From contig OY744606.1 in NCBI GenBank assembly GCA_963556255.1, positions 6,785,373 through 6,849,372 on the forward strand: a DNA stretch of 64,000 bases, in the 5' to 3' direction. This DNA comes from Allolobophora icterica (Eukaryota > Annelida > Clitellata > Crassiclitellata > Lumbricidae). Of the stretch, positions 23,560 to 34,670 are shown piece by piece. The notes under the pieces were generated by a model that saw nothing but the letters and a program-made list of their open reading frames with translations, was not told the origin of the DNA and ran no database searches. Position 1 is the stretch's first letter. Each line of letters starts with the position of its first letter. A program made the translations under genes and the position numbers.

Positions 23560-25484
23560 AGTTGTTCGAAGTCTAGCACTTTCTTGGATCCAGTTTCAAA
23601 TCACATATAGGCACAATACAGATAACTATTGAGAATTATCAACTGATTTGAAAAATCTATGTAGCCAGCACCACAGATATAAATCTACTTCCACTTGGGT
23701 TAAACAATTTTACAGAAAAGTCTAGCATAAACGAAATCAAGGATGACCATACAATGAACTTTTATAGCATGGCAAAACAACACAAGAAGAGTGTTACATT
23801 TGCCAAAAATAATAACATACATTAATACACTGTCAAATGACATGAGCCTTTAAAAGATGGACTATGTAACTGGACAAGTCCTAAGAAAGTTGATGGTCAA
23901 AATTCAAACAAACCTCATATTGACAGAAACGGTGGAGTACACCTTCGAATGACAGTCGTAGTTTCACGGACTTCAGGGTAACAGATGGAATACTTTTAGG
24001 CACTTACAAGTCACCTTGCACTTTTTGGCTGCAAAATTATACATGGAATATGTCAACATAAAATGCTATAAAACAGTTACACATGGCCCTTCCAAAATTA
24101 AAATTAATGCATTAGATTCTAAATTGGCCAGGGCTTGATCAGCAGTCCACAAACATATTAATTGATTCCCAGTGAATGAGGGTCACACCAATCTGCTGTT
24201 ATTCCCATTTTGTCCTAAGGGTCAGTCGCTAACCATCCTGAATTGTTGCCATATGCACATGCTTCTTCATAAAATCCTAAACATGGCACTACATCATTTC
24301 CATGATCAAATATTAGATTCTGGGGACTGTTAAGTCCATGCGATTAGTAGCTTCTACTTGTACCATACGACAGCCTGAATAATGCTGTTTACTCGACCTA
24401 CCAGAAATAAAAGAACAATACATGATATTCAGCATACAAATGACAGGCAAGCAATGAATTCATACTATCCCTTCGTTTTCTATTTCATTATGCACACTAG
24501 TTTTGTGGTGCTGCACATGAATTGTTAGAACAAAAGGCCAATCAAATCAAAAGAACTTATCCACTGGAATGAGCGTGCGACAAATACTTGAAACACCAAA
24601 GCTGATTTTCCACTGGATTACCGAAATATATTTTTCTAACTGAAAAAATTTGATTTGCATAAATCTGACTTATTGGGATATTTCCAAATATATTTTTCAG
24701 AATACTGGCAAAGTATTCCTTATTAGCTTACTGAATTTTGAATACCTTTGTGTCAAAAATGTTTCCAGCGTAATTAATTTTATAAGCAAAAATTATCTAC
24801 AGATCCCCGGCTATTAGCAGCACTCAACTGGTTTAAACGACAACAAGAAATATAGAAACCTCCATTGAGAAATCTCAATAACTCTGTGCTTTTAGTTAGA
24901 CCATTACATCGGTTTAGCGTAAAATTTTACAAGTACGGCACGTTACTGTGTTTTAACTGGTAAAGAGTCTAACTATTATAAAGTTCAATTGGTATAGGAA
25001 TTCCAATATTGACTTACATTTCGAACTTTGTTGGAAAAATATATAAGACCACGCTTCACGCACAAATTAACACAAGGAACGACCGCTACAATCTGGTGCC
25101 CTGCCTCATCGAAGAACATAGTTGTGCGCTATAGTTTTCACAACTGTTAAGCGTGCGCAGCAGCTTTACTATGGAATTTCATTTCCACGCATTCAACTAG
25201 AGTTTATTTCAGATTGCCTGGAAAGAATGATAAAAGCTATATCTCGTATGCTTATTAGAAACATTTATTAGCTGGTCTCTGTTACCAATTTGAGATCTGA
25301 TATAAGTAAGTAAGTAAGTACAAATAATATTCTTTATTACTACCAACTGCTTATACCGCACTTCGGTTTACATATAGTTTACACAAAATAGAGCATTCTT
25401 GTCAAAATGTTTCCTCATTAGATTGTCCGCCCTATGTATTAATCTTGCCTCATGGAATAGGCTAGTGCTGTCAGTGGACACAGC
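23560..25484. other. Unassigned low-repeat region
   Basis: The longest stretch (1.9 kb) in which I recognise no repeat, ORF over 60 codons or splice-like exon. It may hold regulatory or intronic sequence. Confidence 0.35.
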
Positions 25485-25492
25485 AGTGGGAG

Positions 25493-26034
25493 CAGTGTGA
25501 TTCTCCTTACAGATTTTATTTTAGTTACAGTTACAGTTATAGTTAATGGTTTTTCATTTTAGTTATAGTTACAGTTATAGTTAATATTATTTTTTAGTTA
25601 CAGTTATAGTTATCGTTAACGAAATCATTTTGCTTTCGTTAACGAAAACATTTTCGTTACCGTTATCGTTAATGAAAATCACACTGAATTATGAAGACGT
25701 GTTACACAATAATTTGCTTAGAGCTTTGACGAATGGGTGCATTCAGCTTCATGAATACACAGCGCTCCATATTCACCGACATCCAAGGCGAACATAGGAA
25801 TCATTTTGCTTTCGTTAACTGGTGTATTTTCACGTTCTCACGTTAGTTGATATTGCACTTTTTTATTCGTATTAACGAAAATAGCAATGAATTTTCGTTA
25901 GTGTTATTTTCGTTATAGTTATAGTTATAGTTAATGATATTTTTTAGTTATAGTTATAGTTATCGTTAACGAAATCATTCTTTGTTCGTTAACGAACATT
26001 TTCGTTATCGTTAACGTTAACGAGAATGACACTG
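25493..26034. mobile_element. hAT-type MITE, 542 bp
   Basis: The ends are CAGTGTGATTCTC and, reversed, CAGTGTCATTCTC (12 of 13 identical). They are flanked by identical octamers AGTGGGAG (25485-25492 and 26035-26042). The interior holds two related ~170-bp halves rich in GTTATAGTTA and CGTTAACG words. No coding capacity. Confidence 0.88.
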
Positions 26035-26142
26035 AGTGGGAGATGATGGTTCAGCCCTCGTCATGCAGTAGGCCTACCACAGGCTACATAATTGCTGGAA
26101 TCGTGACTGGTGTCTATGTTTTTAAAGAATGTGTAATCCTGT

Positions 26143-26423
26143 CAGAGGCGCCCGCAGGCTTAAAAAAATTGGACGCACAACAAACAAATTTTCAATTCAG
26201 ATAACATCTATTTGCTTTAACATGCCGTATTGCCGTTTAACAAAAAACTGTTTTCTGTAAGCATTCATTCCCGCTCTTGATTAAAAAAATTTAAGAATGT
26301 TCTGTTTTCAACGTTATGTATAGGTGATTGAATTGCTTTCAAAAATATCGATGCGAAGCCTATTCCATATGTGGATTTGATTTGGTGGGTGGACGCACGT
26401 GCGTCACGCTGCGGGCGCCTCTG
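26143..26423. mobile_element. hAT-type MITE, 281 bp
   Basis: Perfect 15-bp inverted ends (CAGAGGCGCCCGCAG) lie between identical octamers AATCCTGT (26135-26142 and 26424-26431). The size and lack of an ORF mark it as non-autonomous. It lies 108 bp after the previous MITE. Confidence 0.92.
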
Positions 26424-29400
26424 AATCCTGTCGCGTTTGTGTCGACAGGAATTTCAACAATAAAGGAATATTGATTGAATGATTGAATATATTTATTACA
26501 CGTCTCTCCAAATTGGTTTCTAAAGTTAATTCTAACGCTTTCAATAGCGACCGTTTTGTTCTGCAATTCTCGTTGGCCTCTGATATAAGAAGAACGCTTG
26601 ATGGTCGGGTGCTTTTGATATAATGATTATGGCCACTGCAGAGAGCATTTGAGTTACAAATGAACCCGACATTTAAATAGACGAGCATGTACTTAAAACT
26701 ACCGGGAAAATAATACATTCCGTCGTTATTGGATATATACACGTGTATAGGTCTTTTGATATGAAGTGGAGCAAATGGCTGTTTCTCTGACTATTACTTT
26801 TATGTAATGCTCTGCATAAATTTTGTGTGACGTCAGAGACTAATGGACTCTTTAATATATAGACAGGCTCACGCAACTCACGAACATGGCGGACAGATGA
26901 AGGGAATTGATAATAATTTTTCTCGTTTAAAATATTTTAGCTAGCTGATTAGTTTAAGTAAAACATTAAACTTGAAACAGCAGTGCAAATCTGACAAATG
27001 CGCAGTGTACAGAAATGGGTGAGTGACAGAGACACCAAACGGCAACCACGCGGTGAGTGCAACGAGGTAATTGAAGGGTGAGTGGACAATTTTCCTTTGT
27101 TCGTATATCGTTCTTGCATCATGGAGTCATCCCATTTCAACGGCATATTGTGGTTCTAGGTGGTGAAATTTAGTATAGAGATCTAGTTTCTTAAATTCTA
27201 TAACACACTGAGTTATTGATTAAGTGAAAGGTTGATTCTTCAAAATGGGAGTAGTTCAGCTTTGAATTTAGAATTTTCAATAATCATCAGAATGTCGGAA
27301 GTCATTAATATAATGACAAAAAAGATCAATGAATGGCCACTCTATAAAATAATATTTGCTATAAAATATGCATGCTTCAAATGGTGTAAAGTTTTTAAAA
27401 TTGTGTTCTACAGGTGGCCTCAGTTGTGTCTAATGGAATCGGCAAACTTGCATTATAGGGGTCCCTAGTTGTGTAACCTGGCAAGGTGAGTATGTAGCCT
27501 ATAACATGAGGTCTCACCGTAACACTCAGACGTCTGGTTTAATAAAACAAGTTATTGACTAATATCCATACATGAATGTTTTCTTGTGCATCAATGACGC
27601 TTATAACACTTAAGGCAAATTTATGGTAAATTTTAAGCTGGAATGTTCAAGTTAAATGTTCAAACTTTGCTATGCTGAATTTTTTTGTCTTGCAAATATT
27701 GCAAAACACAACTCATCCTTGCAAATCTCGTTCAATTCGAACAGGTTCATGTTATAGTAAGGTGCAAAACAAAGTTTAACTGATTTAAAACAAAGCTTAA
27801 CTGTTTTAAAACTGTGCATGTTTCGAGTCTACACGGCTGCTTAAATAGTAATACATAGTCCCCTTGAAATTGGGTCATCGCTAGGAACCCCGATAGCGCA
27901 GGTTTGCCATGGAATCAATGGCCTTCCATGCTGAATAGGGTATGGTGTGTTTCTATTAGTATCTTATTAAATGACAGAAAAGTGTACCTTATGGCCAGAT
28001 TCAGAACATTTGTGGTGAAAGCTAAAAATGTATATTGTTATTATGAATTTCTATGGCATCAGTGTGTAATGCACAAGGCTTTGTCCGATATGGCACCAAC
28101 ACGAAGCCACAATTCTTTTTAAGTCCAGCAGGCCTAAAGCAAAAATATTAAGACAAAGCAGTGGCATTGTATTGAACGCTACAAGTAGTTGATTGCTACT
28201 TGCTATTTACTAATGTAATGGAACTAATAATGAATTTTTACGCTACAGCGACTGGATCTTTGGCAAAGAGCTCATTGGGATGTGGAAAGGCCAGATGAGG
28301 ATTTTGTTCTTTACATGCTAATATTCTAATAGTTTCGGTTCTTTTCTCAGTCTGGAATTTTGTATTTATTCAGGAAGTTCTGGAATGACTGACGTTGGAT
28401 ACTGTACATCAATGGAATTGTAGTTTATGCTGCAGTTGATTCAAAGGTGAAATTCCAATTTGATTATATTACTTGCAAATTTATGCTTGTCTTTACCCAT
28501 TTATGAGCATACCTTTTGAAATCTGTACTCCTTTACAGGATGATTACAATTGATGTGAATATGGTCCCAAAACTATATGGGGAAAGGATATTATTCTCCC
28601 TCAGTCCACCTATGCTGAAAAGGGAGCTTATGACTCTCTACACATCTTTGCAGAAATTTGTAAAAATGGCCAAACTGGAATGCTGTTGCCATCACAACTA
28701 CAGCTGTGAATTGTGACTTTATTGTGACTTGCAGTAAATGTTGTTACTGTAAGTAGATATGAAGCAGGATTGTATACCTATTGTTTAATTTTATTCTTTT
28801 TGCATGTGCAAGTCTTTCTAAAGTTGACTCAGTCATTACACTACTTAGCTTTGCTCATGCGCTGAATGAAGCTTACCTGTTTTTTTCTGGTTTGGTCTGT
28901 TTCTGTTTGGTGTGTGCTACCTATTTCGGTAAACGTTTATGGTGGGTCAGTGGTATCCGTGCACAAGGTAAACTTCATGACCTCCCCAGAATTGCATAGA
29001 AATAGAGCGCTACTTCTGTTCAAATAAGTTAGTAATGGTGTTATGAACACAATTTAAGGTGAAGAAATTACCTTTTATTAGAACATATACATGATATTTG
29101 AAAGGTTAAAAATGAACTGTCAAATGAACACAATATTTACAAACATCAGAAATTCAACTGTTATTGAATTAAATTAAAGAGTACTTGTTCGAAATAGAAA
29201 TTAGAAACTTTGAAAACCGGTTCCCAGGTCGAAAGGGGCAGATTTCCACGTAAATTCCTGATGATGTACAGTTGTACACTGTTCCGAATTGTCTCTTGAG
29301 CTTTTGTTTTGCATGCATCCATACCTATGTTTTTATGCTATACTAAGCACTTTATTATTTGAGCAGAAACAGCACTCTATTTATATGCAATTCTGGGGAG

Positions 29401-29429
29401 GCCATGATGTTTACCTTGTGCACGGATAC

Positions 29430-30572
29430 TGTAGCGCCACCCTATACTAAGAGTGCTTAGTGTTATGTTCTACACCCACGACTACTTTAGTTCTGTTTCA
29501 TCTTGTCTTTACTGGACAAGTAAATGCATAGGCCTATCTATTTTGACTAGGGAAATGAACAGAGAACACATGTGTATGCATTTTAAATGAATATGAATAT
29601 AATGTATATCAATTAAAGCATGTAACAGTTCAATGTCTAGTTATCCTATGTCTACTTTGCCTTATTCCCTACCTAGCCAGCATCTTTGCTATCTAGATTT
29701 TATTGCCTATTGCTACCTCCCAGTAAGACCCTTTAGCACGGAATGTTCTCACAGTCTGTTCCTTGTGGAAGAGCTGTCTTTCATCCGTTTGTTCATCTGA
29801 TGAGTTCGCAGATCCGTTCGCAAATCGCCTTGTTTCTCCCTCGTCGAAGCTCGACTGTCCACCGTTCTCGTGACTTCTCGTAGCTTGATGTCTCTCCCAA
29901 AGAGACCGTCGTTACAACCCGAGTGTGTGCTTTACTACTCCAGAGTAACGTACACTTCACTCGCGGAATAACTCCTTAAGTCCGTTGACAAGATCGCTTC
30001 GCAAATGTCGACTTCCTATGATGGAAAGTCACGCTTCGCAACGGTTTGTTACGAGAGCGTTTCACTCGAATTATTCGATCCTCGCTGTCCAACGTCTCGA
30101 CTTATTAACTCAACTGCATCGATCGTTTCGCAAAAACCGATCGTACTGACTAACGATACTCTCATCGACTTAGTCCAACATCCACCGAGTCGATCCACTC
30201 AAGATTTCTAGAACGTCTTGTTCAGTTGAAATCAAAAATCGAACTGCCGTATCTCCACGCCACGTCACCACGGTTGCTTGGTTACCGAGTCGTCATCCGC
30301 TTCGCCATAACGGTTTTGATCAGCTGTTCGTCCTGACCAATGGGGTGAGTCCACATCGTCTGCTGTCCTTTGCGTAGATATGATGAACCCCTCTATCTAA
30401 TATTAATTAATCCCTACAATGCTGGCTTAGCTGCTGGCATTTTAATTAAGTTACATTTATGTAGCTCTACTATCCTGCATTATATAATCTAAATAGATTC
30501 TTCTCTACACTATAACATCGTATAGCATGTTGTGTAGCTGGGAATCATTGTGTGGTTTGGGAGATCATTACA
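29430..30572 (-). repeat. 3' LTR
   Basis: 1143 bp, the same length as the other LTR. Lines compared at beginning, middle and end show no differences. The 68-codon frame on the opposite strand is not considered a gene. Confidence 0.97.
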
Positions 30573-30583
30573 TCACCCCCCAC
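30573..30583 (-). promoter_or_regulatory. Polypurine tract
   Basis: On the coding strand GTGGGGGGTGA lies immediately next to the 3' LTR, the expected primer site for plus-strand DNA synthesis. Confidence 0.65.
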
Positions 30584-30880
30584 AATCAAAGAAATAATAC
30601 ATTTTTCTTAAAATACTATGACTCCTTACTTAACTACACAATATTCTTATCTACACAACTTATATTAACATATATCAGTTATCTAGTAAAACCATTTACT
30701 GTTCCAATTGGTCCAACTTTAACTAGTGAAATATATATATTAACTTGACTTAATAATCCCTTAACTTATACTTTAAAGTAACACACATTTAATCATTTAA
30801 CTAATTATACATGAAACGATAATCTATCCTATCATGTCATAACTTACGTTACTATCTTACTTATGACTATTCTAATTGGC
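30584..30880 (-). other. AT-rich 3' untranslated part of the element
   Basis: About 300 bp between the RNase H stop and the polypurine tract. It contains no integrase motif (no HHCC zinc finger or DDE stretch) and no usable frame. Confidence 0.6.
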
Positions 30881-31270
30881 TTATTCTAATCCTCTACTTA
30901 AGTAATCTGCCACTACATTATCACTACCTTTAATGTATCTTATCCTAAACTTGTAGTTTTGCAATAACAGATTCCATCTCATCACACGATCATTCTTCAC
31001 ATTACCTGTCTTCAAGTATTGTAAACTACAATGATCTGTTTCCATCACAAATTCCTTTCCATAAAGATACCTGTTAAATTTCTTCAACCCGAATATCATT
31101 CCTAAACATTCTCGTTCCTCTACAGAATATCGTTTTTCTGCGTCGCTCAACTTTCTGCTTACATATGACACCGGATGCATCACTCCATCGTATTCTTGCA
31201 TCAGTACACCTCCTACAGCTGCATTCGATGCATCTGTTCTAACTACAAATTCAAAGATCACTCCTAGTGA
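30881..31270 (-). pseudogene. Ty3-type RNase H domain, orphaned pol remnant
   Basis: About 126-130 residues cover a full Ty3/gypsy RNase H: FVVRTDASNAAVGGVLMQ with the first catalytic Asp, the VEEREC segment with Glu, the METDHCSL segment with the next Asp, and DNVVADYLSR at the end. It is preceded by an in-frame stop within a few codons and has no good ATG. It lies in the same register as gag-protease but is separated by several stops. The upstream RT fingers and palm (no YxDD box) and the downstream integrase are missing. It is probably untranslated debris of an internal deletion. Confidence 0.9.
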
Positions 31271-31296
31271 TCATTTCCTTAACTCAAAATATAAAA

Positions 31297-31407
31297 TCAT
31301 TGTATATATCTATAACCCTTAATTACAGAATTTTCCTCGTTAAATTGCCTCACGAAATTACTTAAATACCTCGCACTGGGCTTATCTTTCAACTGTTCTC
31401 TAATCAT
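31297..31407 (-). CDS. Small ORF overlapping the gag stop
   Basis: The ATG overlaps the end of the gag-protease ORF (ATGATTAG) in a different register and opens a 36-codon frame (starting MIREQLKDKPSARYL). The overlap resembles frameshift or reinitiation junctions between gag and pol, and the peptide could be the first part of a deleted pol. No domain is recognisable. Confidence 0.25.
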   Translation of the reverse strand: MIREQLKDKPSARYLSNFVRQFNEENSVIKGYRYIQ

Positions 31408-34282
31408 TTCGACATCTCCATGTCATATGATACCTGGGATTTCCTTTCCTCCTGTCATACTTTCCCCTCTCTCTCCAACTCAACCATTTACCATCGACCG
31501 ACTCATCGCTATCACTTCTCGAATAGCTATCTTCACCTTTGCACTTTACAGACTCCTCTTCTCCACTTCTTCTCCAGGATCTTTCTAGGTTTCTCCCAGA
31601 ATTTCTCCATCTGTTGGCCTTCCAATCCTTCCATGGTCTGTATTGCTTTCTATTATCATTACTGTAATCTTTCTTCTCATAGTCCTCACGTGTCTTCCAG
31701 CTTGACTTACATCTTGGCCTTCGCCAATTCCACGTATTATCTCCGTATCTATAATTTGTCTGCATCGCCTGTTGATCAGACCTATGAAATCTCCCGTCAT
31801 TTCCGTAATTCTTCTTTTCCGTTACATCCGCTCTCTCGGATGTCTTCATGTAATATAACTTGGACTCCTGCCAATTTCTTCCTTTCCTATATCCAATTTT
31901 CTTATTCTCTTCATTATTTCTGTTCTCCACTAAATGGTTTCTTCTGCTAGACCTGGGTTCTATAGGTTCCATTATCTCCTCTGGTTTGGGATCTAAACCT
32001 GTTACTTCTGGCATTCTCAGTGGTCGTTCGACACGTCTCCCTTTTATCTCATCCTGTGCTCGTGTCATACATCCTGCTAATACCACTTCTGTTTTGCCGT
32101 TTCGTTCCACTCCGTCATTTATTCTTGTTTCTGTGATAATCTCACAATCATGTCCAGTTGTGTTCTGGATTTCTATGGATGATTTAGCCTTATTGCATCT
32201 CATCCCTTCAGCGTCACAACCCTTTACATTCCATTCTTTCTCTTTCTCTGCTTTGGCTCTATTAATTTTAGGTTCACATGATTTATCCGTTTTCTCTTTA
32301 TCATGTTTTCCTTTCGGTTGGATCCTGTTTATACTCTTCTCGTACAAACATGGACCCGTGATCAATCCTGTCACTAAGGATTCTATCACCACAGCATCTG
32401 TCACACCTTTGAAGTCATTTCCTTCAATTTTAATTCTTGCCATGGGATATTTTTCTTTCTTGCCATTAGCAAATCTGCACACCATAAATTTATCTGTGTA
32501 TTGTTCTGGTTTCACTAATCTCTTTTGCACAGCGACACAATTTGCTCCTGTATCATAAAGGCATTTAGTATCTATTTCATTTACTCTGACCTTGCTAGTG
32601 AACTCTTCAGTATCTCTCTCTGCCTCTTTCTTCCACTTTACTACTTCAGCCTCACAATAACACAAATTCAATTTAGAATCTTCAATAGTTTCTACTCTTG
32701 ATCCAATGATAGCTTCTTCTTCTAGGTCTTTGATCACAACGGCTTCTACCACGCCTGTGAGGTATTCGCTCTGTATTGCGACTTTAGCCATCGGATACTC
32801 ATGTTTAGTACCATTCATGAAAGTACATATCATATTTCGACCTATGTATTCATCTTTCTTGATCAGACTCTCTCTTACAGCAACACAATTTGAACCAGTG
32901 TCAAAGACTCCTTTCTTTACACATCCATTAATTACAACTGGTCCCTGATACTTGTGTTCTTCTATTATACACTTTCCTTCTTGTTCAACGTATGCAGAAC
33001 AGTATGAAATTACTGCCTCTTGTTTATCTGCATTTTCATTTGATTCCTCGTCGCATTGCATTGTTGCTACTCTATGTTCTCTCCCTGTCTTATCTTTCTC
33101 ACTACACTGGGCTATTCTGTGAAATTTTGATCCACAGCGGAAACATCCCGTCTTCTGAGTTTCTGTTTCTACTCCATATTTCTTGTTGTCGGAGAACTTC
33201 CAATTACTCTTGAATTGATTTTTATCTCTGAACTCCCTCTGTTCTCTAAATTTGTTATGAGAGCTGCTTGTATTCTCAAAACTCTTCTGCTTATTGTCCT
33301 TCGGTTGCGTTTTGGATTCTTTGTCTCTATTCTTCTGAGTATGAATCCATTTCCTTTCATCCGATTCTCTCGCTTCTATGAGGTTTTGGGCCTGTTGCAA
33401 CATTTCCTCAAGATTTAGTTTCCCTTTCTCCTTTAGAAAGCGTCTCATATCATTGTCACACATAATGAAGAATTGGTCTCTCAATATGAGTTGTTCTAGA
33501 CCTTCTTTGTCTTCACTAAAGCCTGACATTTGATGCCACTGTCTTAAGTAACGCTTAAGTCTTCCTATATATTGTTCCGGAGTTTCGTCTTTTTCTCTAG
33601 GGCTTTGTTTAAACAAATTTCTGTATCCCGATTCTGACAATTTGAACCTTATGAGTAGTCTCTCCTTTAACTTTTCATAGTTTTGAGATTCTTCTATACT
33701 CATTCTTTCGTACACTTCGAGCGCTCGGCCTTGAAGCGACTTAACTAGTGTCAAAACCCACAACTCATTCGGAACTCTATATGCTGTACATGTCCTCTCG
33801 AATCTGAGAAGATAGGCATCTAAACAATCTTTATCTTCTCTGAAGATGGGCATCTTAACATATTTGGCATTATTTGCCTGTCCAGAATACTCTCCATCTC
33901 CATCAAGTCGTATCCTATCTCCATCTTCTCGTCTTGTCTCACGTGTCATCTGAAGCTCTAGTTCTTTAAGTTTTATCTCCTTCAGATTTTCCATTTCCAC
34001 TAGACGTAGCTTTTCCTCAGCCTCACGTCTTTTATCTTCCTTTTCCATTTCCGCTAGACGTAGCTTTTCCTCAGCCTCACGTCTTCTATCTTCCTTTTGA
34101 TTTTCCAGTTCAGCTAGGCGTAGCCTTTCTTCAGTCTCACGCCTTTTATCTTCCTTTTCAGCCTCGCGTCTTTTATCTTCCCTAATCTCATTCTGTCGGT
34201 CCTTGACATATTCTCTAACAGCATCTTCTGCGTATCCAAGGTCCTGCGCCACCTTAATCCACTTCTGAATCTCACCAGCCAT
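31400..34282 (-). CDS. gag-pro: Gag-protease polyprotein of the LTR element
   Basis: 960 codons with no internal stop, starting 365 bp after the primer-binding site. Residues 25-115 are a charged coiled coil built from repeated RREAEEKLRLAEME-type units. About 135-300 is the capsid-like region with the LLIRFKLSESGYRNLF and ETPEQYIGRLKRYLRQW segments, similar to SCAN-type Gag. A CCHC zinc knuckle lies at 380-393 (C-x2-C-x4-H-x4-C), for nucleic-acid binding. Two retropepsin-like domains follow, with DTG at 461-463 and DTG at 577-579, each with a later hydrophobic-Gly motif (IIGS, LITG). An MTRAQ linker normally leading into RT is near 760. The last ~170 residues are Arg/Trp/Tyr/Asn-rich and unlike known pol. 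Gag would form the particle and the protease would process it. Confidence 0.9.
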   Translation of the reverse strand: MAGEIQKWIKVAQDLGYAEDAVREYVKDRQNEIREDKRREAEKEDKRRETEERLRLAELENQKEDRRREAEEKLRLAEMEKEDKRREAEEKLRLVEMENLKEIKLKELELQMTRETRREDGDRIRLDGDGEYSGQANNAKYVKMPIFREDKDCLDAYLLRFERTCTAYRVPNELWVLTLVKSLQGRALEVYERMSIEESQNYEKLKERLLIRFKLSESGYRNLFKQSPREKDETPEQYIGRLKRYLRQWHQMSGFSEDKEGLEQLILRDQFFIMCDNDMRRFLKEKGKLNLEEMLQQAQNLIEARESDERKWIHTQKNRDKESKTQPKDNKQKSFENTSSSHNKFREQREFRDKNQFKSNWKFSDNKKYGVETETQKTGCFRCGSKFHRIAQCSEKDKTGREHRVATMQCDEESNENADKQEAVISYCSAYVEQEGKCIIEEHKYQGPVVINGCVKKGVFDTGSNCVAVRESLIKKDEYIGRNMICTFMNGTKHEYPMAKVAIQSEYLTGVVEAVVIKDLEEEAIIGSRVETIEDSKLNLCYCEAEVVKWKKEAERDTEEFTSKVRVNEIDTKCLYDTGANCVAVQKRLVKPEQYTDKFMVCRFANGKKEKYPMARIKIEGNDFKGVTDAVVIESLVTGLITGPCLYEKSINRIQPKGKHDKEKTDKSCEPKINRAKAEKEKEWNVKGCDAEGMRCNKAKSSIEIQNTTGHDCEIITETRINDGVERNGKTEVVLAGCMTRAQDEIKGRRVERPLRMPEVTGLDPKPEEIMEPIEPRSSRRNHLVENRNNEENKKIGYRKGRNWQESKLYYMKTSERADVTEKKNYGNDGRFHRSDQQAMQTNYRYGDNTWNWRRPRCKSSWKTREDYEKKDYSNDNRKQYRPWKDWKANRWRNSGRNLERSWRRSGEEESVKCKGEDSYSRSDSDESVDGKWLSWRERGKYDRRKGNPRYHMTWRCRND

Positions 34283-34646
34283 TGCGCTATATCAATTTTC
34301 TTTGATATAAGGCTCAAGATAAATTTCAGATTTCAAAGCTAGTTCACCTTGTTTATAACTTAAACACTGAACAACCTTGACCTGACCTAACTCTTACCAA
34401 TAGTTAGCTTTTGCGATTTGCAACCGTTGACCTGACCTCACCTTCGACAACGTATGATTGGTCACAATTCAAAATTCAATTACGTCATGCGTATTAATGA
34501 ATACCGCAGACGACAAAATATGCTATACCTAGCTCGTAAGTAAATATCTCTGTTTACTTTTTCAATCCTATCTAAATACACCTCTTGTGTCTAAGATATG
34601 ATCCCAGATCGTTTTAATCAATGTCCTTAATTGATTATACAATTCA
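34283..34646 (-). other. 5' leader of the LTR element
   Basis: Non-coding sequence between the primer-binding site and the gag ATG. It holds a small perfect stem (ATATCAA/TTGATAT, 34288-34307) just ahead of the start codon. Any packaging role is inference. Confidence 0.5.
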
Positions 34647-34666
34647 ATCCCGAGAGCGAGCCCCCA
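34647..34666 (-). promoter_or_regulatory. Primer-binding site, tRNA-Pro-like
   Basis: Four bases inside the 5' LTR, the coding strand reads TGGGGGCTCGCTCTCGGGAT. The first 10 bases match the complement of the tRNA-Pro 3' end used by many retroelements. The rest fits only with a 2-base insertion. Confidence 0.7.
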
Positions 34667-34670
34667 TTTA

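Noticed and set aside
30005..30211. Identical 68-codon frames in both LTRs (also 35246-35452)
   Set aside because: They are antisense to the element, identical only because the LTRs match, and have no known domain.
31420..32558. Long plus-strand frames of 176 and 232 codons
   Set aside because: They are shadows of the minus-strand Gag-protease ORF.
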